From: Actinomycetes bacterium
GTDB lineage: Bacteria > Actinomycetota > Coriobacteriia > Anaerosomatales > Anaerosomataceae
Direction of reading: 5' to 3'
Assembly: GCA_021850085.1 (NCBI GenBank)
Contig: JAJZRZ010000093.1
Coordinates: forward strand, 1 to 6,680
DNA: 6,680 bases
Part shown: positions 1 to 5,438 of the stretch, one piece after another
Position numbering within the stretch: position 1 is the first letter of the stretch
Layout of the letters: each line of letters opens with the position of its first letter
Notes under the pieces: generated by a model
Databases searched by the model: none
Seen by the model: the letters and a program-made list of their open reading frames with translations, nothing else
Told to the model about the DNA's origin: nothing
Translations under genes and position numbers: made by a program

Positions 1-641
1 ACGGGTTCGTCACGTCGCGGGGCGCCCGGGTGATCTCGGTGGACGCCGGTGCCCACGACGAAGCCGTTGCCATCATCAGCCATGTCCCCCATGTCGCGGC
101 GGCCGCGCTCGTCGAGCTGGCGAGCGGCCGTGCGCAAGAGGCGGGGGCGGACCTCCTACGGCTTGCCGCGGGGGGCTTCAAGGACATGACGCGCATCGCT
201 GCCGGGAGCCCGGAGCTGTGGACCGGCATCTGTCTCGACAACGCACCGGCTGTCATCGCCGGCATCGATGGACTCGGTGAGGTGCTGGCGGAGTTCCGCT
301 CGGCGGTGGCCGAGGGCGATGCCACCCGCGTGCGCGAATGGCTGGAACGCGCTGCGATCGTGCGTCGCGCTCTGCCCGCGCAGTGGGTGCCCGCAACCGC
401 GAGCCTGCGCGAACTCACCGTGCCGGTCACCGACCGTCCTGGCGTCGTGGGTATCGTCACCACGGCCGTCAGCCGCGCGGGATGCAACATCGAGGACATC
501 GAGATCGACCACCGCTCGGAGGACGCAGCGTGGCTGCGCATGGTGCTAACCGACGAGGGGGACACCGACGCGCTCATCGCCGAGCTGGAGACGCGCGGTT
601 TCGCGCCCACCCTTCGGCCGCTCGAGGACGGCGAGGAATGA
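1..641 (+). CDS. tyrA: Prephenate dehydrogenase with C-terminal ACT domain, 5'-truncated
   Basis: Partial gene: the reading frame is open from base 3 and ends in TGA at 639-641, giving 212 visible residues. The N-terminal NAD-binding domain and the start lie outside the window. TyrA oxidatively decarboxylates prephenate to 4-hydroxyphenylpyruvate with NAD+ in cytosolic tyrosine synthesis. The visible part begins in the helical dimerisation domain with the family signature AHDEAVAIISHVPH (bases 51-92), followed by GGFKDMTRIAAGSPELW (bases 171-221), where TyrA proteins have a GGFRDxTRIA-type motif. Bases 405-620 encode an ACT domain (LRELTVPVTDRPGVVG, then the GCNIEDIEID strand), the usual site of amino acid feedback in ACT-bearing TyrA proteins. 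Tyrosine as the ligand is an inference. The stop overlaps the aroA start, so the two genes are probably co-translated in an aromatic amino acid operon. No frameshift is seen. The family call is secure; substrate preference (prephenate versus arogenate) cannot be read from the part present. Confidence 0.95.
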   Translation, partial: GFVTSRGARVISVDAGAHDEAVAIISHVPHVAAAALVELASGRAQEAGADLLRLAAGGFKDMTRIAAGSPELWTGICLDNAPAVIAGIDGLGEVLAEFRSAVAEGDATRVREWLERAAIVRRALPAQWVPATASLRELTVPVTDRPGVVGIVTTAVSRAGCNIEDIEIDHRSEDAAWLRMVLTDEGDTDALIAELETRGFAPTLRPLEDGEE

Positions 642-1957
642 TGGAGCTGGTCGTCGCACCTGCGTGCAGCGCGCTCTCCGGGACGGTCCGGGTCCCCTCG
701 GACAAGTCCATGTCCCACCGCGCGGTGCTCTTCGCCGGGATGGCGAACGGCACGTCGCTCGTACGCGACGTCCTGGACAGCGCCGATGTGCGCTCCACGA
801 TCTCGGCTCTGCACTGGCTCGGAGCGGGGGTGCGGGTACTGGGGGGTGGCCCGCGCGGGCTGGTTCTCGAGATCACGGGATGGGGGGACCGCGGCCCCAC
901 CCAGCCGCAGGGGCCGGTGGATTGCGGGAACTCGGGCACCACCGCGCGCCTGTTGATGGGTGTGCTGGCCGGATGGCCCGTTCGGGTGACCCTTACGGGC
1001 GACAGCTCGCTGTCCCGACGGCCGATGCGGCGCGTCGCCGATCCGCTCAGGTCGATGGGGGCACGGGTGGACATGGCGGGGGACGGCACGCTGCCCGTGA
1101 CTGTCCATGGCGCCCGGCTTTCGCCGGTCGCCTACGCGTCGCCGGTCGCGAGCGCCCAGGTCAAGACCGCGATCCTGCTCGCTGGCCTGCGCGCGGACGG
1201 TACGACGACCGTGACCGAGCCAGCGCCCAGCCGAGACCACACCGAGCGCATGCTCCCGGCCTTCGGCGTGTCGGTCTCCCGCGAAAGCCCCCTTCGTGCC
1301 GCGGTGGCCGGTCCCGTCGCGCTCACCGCGGCCGAGGTCACCGTCCCGGCCGACCCGTCGTCAGCGGCGTTCCTTGCGGTGGCGGCCACCCTCCTGGAGA
1401 ACAGCAGCCTCGTGCTGCCTGATGTGGCGGTGAACCCGACACGGACAGGCTTCCTTGGTGTGCTGGAAAGGATGGGGGCTGAGATCGTGGTGCGTCCCGC
1501 AGAGCCGATGGGCACGGAGCCGATCGCGACTTTGGAGGTGCGCTCCGCACGGTCGCTTCGAGCCACGCGTGTGCCGGCCGAGGAGGTCCCGTCGCTGATC
1601 GACGAGGTGCCGATCCTGGCTCTCGCGGCGGCGCGTGCGCAGGGAATGACACGCTTCGAGGGTGTGGGAGAGCTCCGCGTCAAGGAATCCGACCGCCTGG
1701 AAGCGGTGCGCTCAGGGCTCGAGGCGGTCGGCGTCCCCGTTCGGGCTGGTGCGGACTGGCTCGAGGTCACCGGGACCGCCGCGCTTCAAGGCGCGCGCCT
1801 GTCCTCGCTCGGCGACCATCGACTTGCGATGACGTGGGCGATCGCTGGGCTGCTGGCCGCGGGGAGGACTGTGGTGGATGCCTTCGAAGCCGTCGATGTG
1901 TCGTATCCGACGTTTCGGGATGATGTCGAAGCGCTGCTCGGGCGCCGCTTGGCGTGA
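638..1957 (+). CDS. aroA: 3-phosphoshikimate 1-carboxyvinyltransferase (EPSP synthase)
   Basis: 439 residues, full length for the family. It transfers the enolpyruvyl group of PEP to shikimate 3-phosphate, the sixth step of the shikimate pathway, in the cytosol. Motifs in order: VPSDKSMSHR (19-28, with Lys23 and Arg28 at the substrate site), GNSGTTAR (97-104), SLSRRPM (124-130), SAQVK (172-176), RDHTER (199-204), DPSSAAF (239-245), NPTRTG (266-271), IDEVP (321-325, with the catalytic Asp), VKESDR (348-353) and DHRLAM (393-398). Two in-frame ATGs sit side by side at 638 and 641. I chose 638 because it forms an ATGA overlap with the tyrA stop, as at other junctions here, and has GAGGA about 9 bases upstream; 641 would change the protein by one residue. 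The GNSGTT..RL and NPTRTG motifs resemble Bacillus/Staphylococcus-type enzymes more than the E. coli type (GNAGTAMRP). No in-frame break is seen. A gap follows, so this appears to be the last gene of its operon. Confidence 0.97.
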   Translation: MMELVVAPACSALSGTVRVPSDKSMSHRAVLFAGMANGTSLVRDVLDSADVRSTISALHWLGAGVRVLGGGPRGLVLEITGWGDRGPTQPQGPVDCGNSGTTARLLMGVLAGWPVRVTLTGDSSLSRRPMRRVADPLRSMGARVDMAGDGTLPVTVHGARLSPVAYASPVASAQVKTAILLAGLRADGTTTVTEPAPSRDHTERMLPAFGVSVSRESPLRAAVAGPVALTAAEVTVPADPSSAAFLAVAATLLENSSLVLPDVAVNPTRTGFLGVLERMGAEIVVRPAEPMGTEPIATLEVRSARSLRATRVPAEEVPSLIDEVPILALAAARAQGMTRFEGVGELRVKESDRLEAVRSGLEAVGVPVRAGADWLEVTGTAALQGARLSSLGDHRLAMTWAIAGLLAAGRTVVDAFEAVDVSYPTFRDDVEALLGRRLA

Positions 1958-1960
1958 AGC

Positions 1961-1976
1961 GGCATGCTAGAATGCC
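1961..1976. repeat. Perfect inverted repeat overlapping the putative -10 element
   Basis: GGCAT (1961-1965) and ATGCC (1972-1976) are perfect reverse complements around a 6-base centre, GCTAGA. The repeat encloses nearly all of the putative -10 element. It could be a small operator or a weak hairpin at the end of the aroA transcript. No T-run follows, so it is not a standard intrinsic terminator. A 5-bp stem can arise by chance, so function is unproven. Confidence 0.35.
1965..1973 (+). promoter_or_regulatory. Probable extended -10 promoter for the cmk operon
   Basis: TGCTAGAAT reads as an extended -10 element: TG, one base, then TAGAAT, which matches TATAAT at five of six positions. It lies in the only non-overlapping gene junction of the window, 34 bases before the cmk start. 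Transcription would begin near 1979-1981 and leave a leader of about 28 bases containing the ribosome binding site. No convincing -35 hexamer is seen at 16-18 bases spacing (the region reads GCCGCTTG), which is tolerable for an extended -10 promoter recognised by a housekeeping sigma factor. It lies inside a short perfect inverted repeat. The call rests on motif and position only. Confidence 0.45.
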
Positions 1977-1994
1977 TCTGCTGCCAACCTGAGC

Positions 1995-2000
1995 AGGGAG
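1995..2000 (+). promoter_or_regulatory. Ribosome binding site of cmk
   Basis: AGGGAG lies 7 bases before a GTG codon at 2008. This supports GTG as the cmk start; there is no in-frame ATG upstream, and the P-loop begins only seven residues into the protein. Confidence 0.75.
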
Positions 2001-2007
2001 AACTCTC

Positions 2008-2676
2008 GTGATCATCGCTATCGACGGGCCAGCCGCAAGCGGGAAGTCCACCGTTGCCAAGGCTGTCGCCCGTCGTCTGGACGTGCGGCACCTGGACACA
2101 GGTGCGATGTACCGGGCCGTTGCGTGGCTGGCTCTCGAGGAGGGCATCGCGCTCGATGACCGTGCGTCGCTGGCGGATCTCGCTTCGGCCAACCCGGTCG
2201 AGTTCGACTATGCACACGGCGCCCCCGTGGCTACATCGGTCCGGATCGCCGGTTTGGACGTCACCTCGGCCATCCGCTCGCCCGAGGTCGATGCGGCGGT
2301 GAGTCCTGTCGCGGCGGTGCACGGGGTGCGGGAGACACTCGTCGCACAGCAGCGCACGCTTGCCGACGCGCGAGATACGGTCGTCGAGGGGCGCGACATC
2401 GGCACGGTGGTCTTTCCGGATGCCGAGGTGAAGGTGTTCCTGACCGCCTCTGCCGCCGAACGCGCACGACGAAGGCAGGCCGATTTGGTTGCGCAAGGCC
2501 ACGCCGTCGAGCAGGCAGAGGTCCGTTCGAGGCTGGAACGTCGCGATCACATCGACTCCACGCGGACGGCAAGCCCGCTCGAGGCCGCCACCGACGCTGA
2601 GATTCTGGATACCACCGGCATGAGCGTCGATAGGGTCGTGGACGCCATCGTCACGCGTGTCGAGGCCGCACGATGA
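2008..2676 (+). CDS. cmk: Cytidylate kinase (CMP/dCMP kinase)
   Basis: 222 residues, normal length for bacterial CMP kinase. It phosphorylates CMP and dCMP with ATP to CDP and dCDP in the cytosol, recycling the CMP released in phospholipid synthesis and RNA turnover. Visible motifs: P-loop GPAASGKST (7-15); LDTGAMYRA (29-37) in the nucleotide-binding region; an insert region from NPVEFDY (62) to about 115 that is characteristic of the long bacterial CMP kinases; VVEGRDIGTVVFPDAEVKVF (125-144); and RRDHIDSTRTASPLEAATDA (178-197), the C-terminal signature with the Asp and Arg residues involved in CMP recognition. The start is GTG with a good AGGGAG site. It is the first gene of the second block, behind a likely promoter, and its TGA overlaps the plsC ATG by the ATGA arrangement. 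In other genomes cmk is often followed by plsC or rpsA; here it is plsC, with no S1 gene. I see nothing unusual in the protein. Confidence 0.97.
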   Translation: MIIAIDGPAASGKSTVAKAVARRLDVRHLDTGAMYRAVAWLALEEGIALDDRASLADLASANPVEFDYAHGAPVATSVRIAGLDVTSAIRSPEVDAAVSPVAAVHGVRETLVAQQRTLADARDTVVEGRDIGTVVFPDAEVKVFLTASAAERARRRQADLVAQGHAVEQAEVRSRLERRDHIDSTRTASPLEAATDAEILDTTGMSVDRVVDAIVTRVEAAR

Positions 2677-3314
2677 GCCGCTTCGTGCTTGCACGCGGGG
2701 TGCGTGCCACGCTCGGAAGGCTCGTGCTTCTGCTTTTCCGCACGCGCGTGACCGGCGACGAGAACATTCCCGGCGGCGGAGCGCTTCTCGCCGGCAACCA
2801 TGTCTCGTACATGGACCCCGTCCTGTTGTGGTGCGCGTCCCCGCGCCCCGTGCACTTCATGGCCAAGCGGGAGCTGTGGGAGAACCCTGTCATCCGGTGG
2901 TTGTTGCCCCGACTGTGGGGTTTTCCGGTCAGCCGCGGCGAGGCCGACCGTGCCGCCATCACCACGGCGACCAGCCTGCTGAGCTCCGGGGAGCTTGTCG
3001 GCGTTTTTCCCGAGGGCAGCAGGTCGTCGGATCCTGGCGCCGATCTTGGCGAGGCCCACGGAGGCGCCGCGTTCATCGCCCTGCGGGCCGGAGTACCGGT
3101 GGTCCCAGTCGCCTTCACCGGCACGGAGAAGGTGTGGCCGCGTGGCCGGACGTTGCCCCGGTTGGCGCGCACGGCCATCCGCATCGGCACTCCTGTTCTT
3201 CCTGCCGAGGTGCTGCCTCAGGGGGGAAGGAAGGAGAGGGTCGAGGCGCTGACACGCCTGGTGATGGAGAGGATCGCCGAAGAGCTGGCTCACGCAAGAA
3301 AGGCGGCACCATGA
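2673..3314 (+). CDS. plsC: 1-acyl-sn-glycerol-3-phosphate acyltransferase (PlsC/LPLAT family)
   Basis: 213 residues, a typical short bacterial PlsC. The likely reaction is acylation of lysophosphatidic acid to phosphatidic acid, the second acylation of phospholipid synthesis, at the inner face of the membrane. The four family blocks are visible: GNHVSYMDP (41-49) with the catalytic HX4D pair His43/Asp48; GFPVSRG (83-89); FPEGSRS (112-118), which binds the glycerol-phosphate; and VPVVPVAFTG (141-150). A short hydrophobic stretch (LVLLLF, 17-22) near the N-terminus probably aids membrane association; there is no long transmembrane helix. The start is ATG 2673, overlapping the cmk stop by ATGA, with GAGG 7 bases upstream. 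Its stop overlaps the ispH start in the same way. The exact acyl donor (acyl-ACP or acyl-CoA) and acceptor cannot be read from the sequence; relatives in this family can act on other lysolipids. The neighbouring CMP kinase fits, since phospholipid synthesis releases CMP. Confidence 0.93.
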   Translation: MSRFVLARGVRATLGRLVLLLFRTRVTGDENIPGGGALLAGNHVSYMDPVLLWCASPRPVHFMAKRELWENPVIRWLLPRLWGFPVSRGEADRAAITTATSLLSSGELVGVFPEGSRSSDPGADLGEAHGGAAFIALRAGVPVVPVAFTGTEKVWPRGRTLPRLARTAIRIGTPVLPAEVLPQGGRKERVEALTRLVMERIAEELAHARKAAP

Positions 3315-4153
3315 AGGTGATCGTAGCGCGGCACGCCGGCGTTTGCTACGGCGTCGAGCGCGCCTTGAAGCTTGCCGATGAGGCCGCCGCAGCGGGTGGG
3401 GACGTCGCGACGCTCGGCCCGCTGATCCACAACCCGCAGGCCGTGGCCGCGCTACAGGGCAAGGGCGTCGGCGTCGCGTCGAACCTCGACGATGTCGCTC
3501 AAGGCACCCTGATCATCAGGTCGCACGGCGTCGACCCGGCCGTGATCGTCGCTGCTGAGAACAAGGGCCTCGCGGTCATCGACGCCACGTGCCCATTCGT
3601 CCGAGCCGCCCACACGTGTGCGGCAGACCTCGCCGCCGCTGGGTATCGCGTGGTGATCGTCGGCGAATCGGACCATCCCGAGGTCGAGGGTATCCTTGCG
3701 CACGCAGGGGGTGAGGCGCTCATCGTCCAGCGCGCCGGCGACCTTCCGTCCAAACCGCCGTCCCGGCGCATCGGAATCGTCGTGCAGACCACCCAGCCGC
3801 CCGCGGTGCTGCAAGAGGTCGTGGGTGCCCTCCTGCCGCGCGTGGCCGAGCTGCGCGTGTGCAACACGATCTGCAGCGCGACAGCCAAGCGGCAGGAGTC
3901 AGCCGCGGAGCTTGCCGACGGCGTGGACGTCATCGTGGTTGTGGGCGGGCACAACTCAGGCAACACTACGCGGCTCACGGAGATCTGCAGTGCGCGCAAC
4001 CCGCGCACGCACCACGTGGAGACCGCCGACGAGCTCGAGGAGGTCTGGTTCGCAGGTGCCGAGATCGTCGGCGTGACCGCCGGTGCATCGACACCCGATG
4101 AGCAGATCCGCGGCGTAATCGATGCGATTGAGGCGCTCGCCGGCGATGCCTGA
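3311..4153 (+). CDS. ispH: 4-hydroxy-3-methylbut-2-enyl diphosphate reductase
   Basis: 280 residues, the short form without an S1-domain extension. IspH reductively dehydroxylates HMB-PP to IPP and DMAPP, the last step of the MEP isoprenoid pathway, using an oxygen-sensitive [4Fe-4S] cluster in the cytosol. The three cluster cysteines are in place: Cys12 (HAGVCYGVERA), Cys94 (DATCPFV) and Cys188 (NTICSATAKRQ). Substrate-site residues comparable to E. coli are His40 (LIHNP), His72 (RSHGV), His122 and Glu124 (SDHPEVEG; Glu is the proton donor), Thr161 (QTTQ), Ser216/Asn218 (HNSGNTTRL) and Ser260 (TAGASTP). Gly217 replaces the second serine of the E. coli Ser-Ser-Asn phosphate-binding triplet. 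The start is ATG 3311, overlapping the plsC stop (ATGA), with AGAAAGG 7 bases upstream. An upstream extension of this frame is a shadow of plsC and cmk. The last codons overlap the DUF512 gene. Its presence means this organism makes isoprenoids by the MEP route. Confidence 0.97.
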   Translation: MKVIVARHAGVCYGVERALKLADEAAAAGGDVATLGPLIHNPQAVAALQGKGVGVASNLDDVAQGTLIIRSHGVDPAVIVAAENKGLAVIDATCPFVRAAHTCAADLAAAGYRVVIVGESDHPEVEGILAHAGGEALIVQRAGDLPSKPPSRRIGIVVQTTQPPAVLQEVVGALLPRVAELRVCNTICSATAKRQESAAELADGVDVIVVVGGHNSGNTTRLTEICSARNPRTHHVETADELEEVWFAGAEIVGVTAGASTPDEQIRGVIDAIEALAGDA

Positions 4154-5438
4154 GACCGCGTCTTCCGGGGGCGTGGTCGCGGCGGTGGAGCCGACCACGG
4201 CCGCCGAAGCACTTCTTCGTCCCGGCGATCTCGTGCTATCGGTCGACGGGCAGCGTCTGCGTGACGTCATCGACTGGTGGTGGTACACGGACGAACCTGT
4301 CTTCACGCTCGAGATCGTGCGCTCGGGAGAGCGTCTCGAGCTCGCGGTGCAACGGTGCCCCGGTCAAGCGCTCGGCGTTCGCTTCACCGAAAGCGTCTTC
4401 GACGGTATCCGGGAGTGCGACAACGCCTGCGCCTTCTGCTTCGTCTTCGCACTGCCGAAAGGATTGCGTCCCGCGTTGTATGTGCGTGATGACGACTTCC
4501 GGCTCTCGTTTCTTTCCGGCAACTTCATCACGCTCACGAACGTGAGCGACGCCGACATCGACCGCATCATCGGACAGCACCTGTCGCCGCTGTATGTGTC
4601 CGTGCACGCCGTGGACCCCGTCGTCCGTCGGCGACTGATCTGCCCCACGGCAGAGGATCGCGCGCTGGAAGCCCTCGACTCGCTGCTCGAAGGTGGCATC
4701 GGGACGCACGTGCAGATCGTGCTGGTGCCCGGGGTCAACGACGCAGAGGTGCTCGATGAGACGCTTGCATACCTGGCCGAGCGCGACGGCATCCTCTCAG
4801 TGGGCTGCGTACCCATGGGCTACACCGAGCACCAACGCAAGTGGCATTCGTCGTTCGACACGGCGAGCGCCCGTGCAGTGCTCGAGCGCATAGACGTATG
4901 GCAACGTCTGATGCGGGCGCGCTCGGGCGTTGGTTGGGTGTACGCCGCCGACGAGCTTCACCTGCTCGGCGGGGTACCCGTCCCGCTCGCCGAGGCCTAC
5001 GACGGTTTCCCCCAGTACGAGAACGGAATCGGGATGACACGTCTTTTCATCGAGGAGCTCCGGGCGGCCGCAGCCGGCCGCAGCTCGCCGGCGACTTTGG
5101 TGACGGGAGAGCTTTTCGCGCCTGTCCTGCGCGAGACACTGTCGGAGAACGGGTGGCGGGAAGTGCGTGTGCTGCCTGTTTCGAACCAGCTGTTCGGCGG
5201 TAACGTGAGTGTCACAGGGCTGCTCAGCGGGCGCGATATCGCCCATGCGATCGCCCATGACGCGGGATCAGGTCCGTACTACGTGCCTGACCTCGTGCTA
5301 AACTGCGACGGGCTGCTGCTGGACGACGTTCGGGGGGTTGAACTGGCAGCGCTCGCGGGCGCAGATGTGCGCTTCGTAGGCAGTGACGCGGGCAGCCTTG
5401 TGCGGGCCCTTGTATCGGGAGAGGCAGCTTCGCGATGA
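4146..5438 (+). CDS. PDZ / radical SAM / DUF512 protein of unknown function
   Basis: 430 residues from ATG 4146. Three regions are seen. Residues 8-70 form a PDZ-like domain (GGVVAAVEP, then LLRPGDLVLSVDGQRLRDV). Residues about 86-300 look like a radical SAM core with CDNACAFC, a CX3CX2C motif (Cys91, Cys95, Cys98), followed by the family signatures LPKGLR, YVRDDDFRLSFLSGNFITLT (112-131), LSPLYVSVHA (146-155) and QIVLVPGVND (190-199). After an Ala/Ser linker near 306-315, residues 316-400 carry the DUF512 tail with SNQLFGGNVSVTGLLSGRD (346-364). There is no signal peptide or membrane helix, so a cytosolic protein is likely. The reaction is not known to me; such proteins are often encoded next to Der, and that linkage holds here. 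The start could be ATG 4122 (8 more residues, no ribosome site); I prefer 4146, which overlaps ispH by 8 bases, lies just before the PDZ domain and has GAGG 12 bases upstream. Family membership is confident, function is not. Confidence 0.92.
   Translation: MPETASSGGVVAAVEPTTAAEALLRPGDLVLSVDGQRLRDVIDWWWYTDEPVFTLEIVRSGERLELAVQRCPGQALGVRFTESVFDGIRECDNACAFCFVFALPKGLRPALYVRDDDFRLSFLSGNFITLTNVSDADIDRIIGQHLSPLYVSVHAVDPVVRRRLICPTAEDRALEALDSLLEGGIGTHVQIVLVPGVNDAEVLDETLAYLAERDGILSVGCVPMGYTEHQRKWHSSFDTASARAVLERIDVWQRLMRARSGVGWVYAADELHLLGGVPVPLAEAYDGFPQYENGIGMTRLFIEELRAAAAGRSSPATLVTGELFAPVLRETLSENGWREVRVLPVSNQLFGGNVSVTGLLSGRDIAHAIAHDAGSGPYYVPDLVLNCDGLLLDDVRGVELAALAGADVRFVGSDAGSLVRALVSGEAASR
5065..5084 (+). 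repeat. Perfect 10-bp tandem duplication inside the DUF512 gene
   Basis: CGGCCGCAGC occurs twice in direct succession (5065-5074 and 5075-5084), in codons for an Ala-rich linker (AAAAGRSS) between the radical SAM core and the C-terminal domain. The unit is not a multiple of three, so gain or loss of one copy would shift the frame. The frame is intact as given. Confidence 0.8.

Noticed and set aside
338..637. Upstream extension of the aroA frame by 100 residues
   Set aside because: The extension is Arg/Gly/His-rich, has no EPSP synthase homology, and overlaps the ACT domain of tyrA, which is clearly coding. EPSP synthase starts at the 638/641 ATGs.
1943..1954. Small hairpin CGCC-GCTT-GGCG at the end of aroA as a terminator
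   Set aside because: The stem is only 4 bp and no T-run follows it or the next inverted repeat, so an intrinsic terminator is not supported.
1786..2694. Long open frame of 302 codons on the minus strand
   Set aside because: It is antisense to aroA and cmk, which have complete family motifs. Long antisense frames are expected in GC-rich coding DNA, and no recognisable domain or ribosome binding site is seen.
2547..3293. Minus-strand open frame of 248 codons opposite plsC
   Set aside because: The predicted protein is low-complexity, rich in Arg, Gly, Pro and Gln, without domain motifs; it mirrors the G/C third-position bias of plsC on the other strand.
5064..5071. GCGGCCGC palindrome as a regulatory or recombination site
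   Set aside because: It falls in an alanine-codon run within a gene and is an expected product of GC-rich Ala codons.
5297..5305. TGCTAAACT inside the DUF512 gene as an internal promoter for der
   Set aside because: It matches the -10 consensus at only four of six bases, has no clear -35 element and lies in codons of a conserved stretch (DLVLNCDG).
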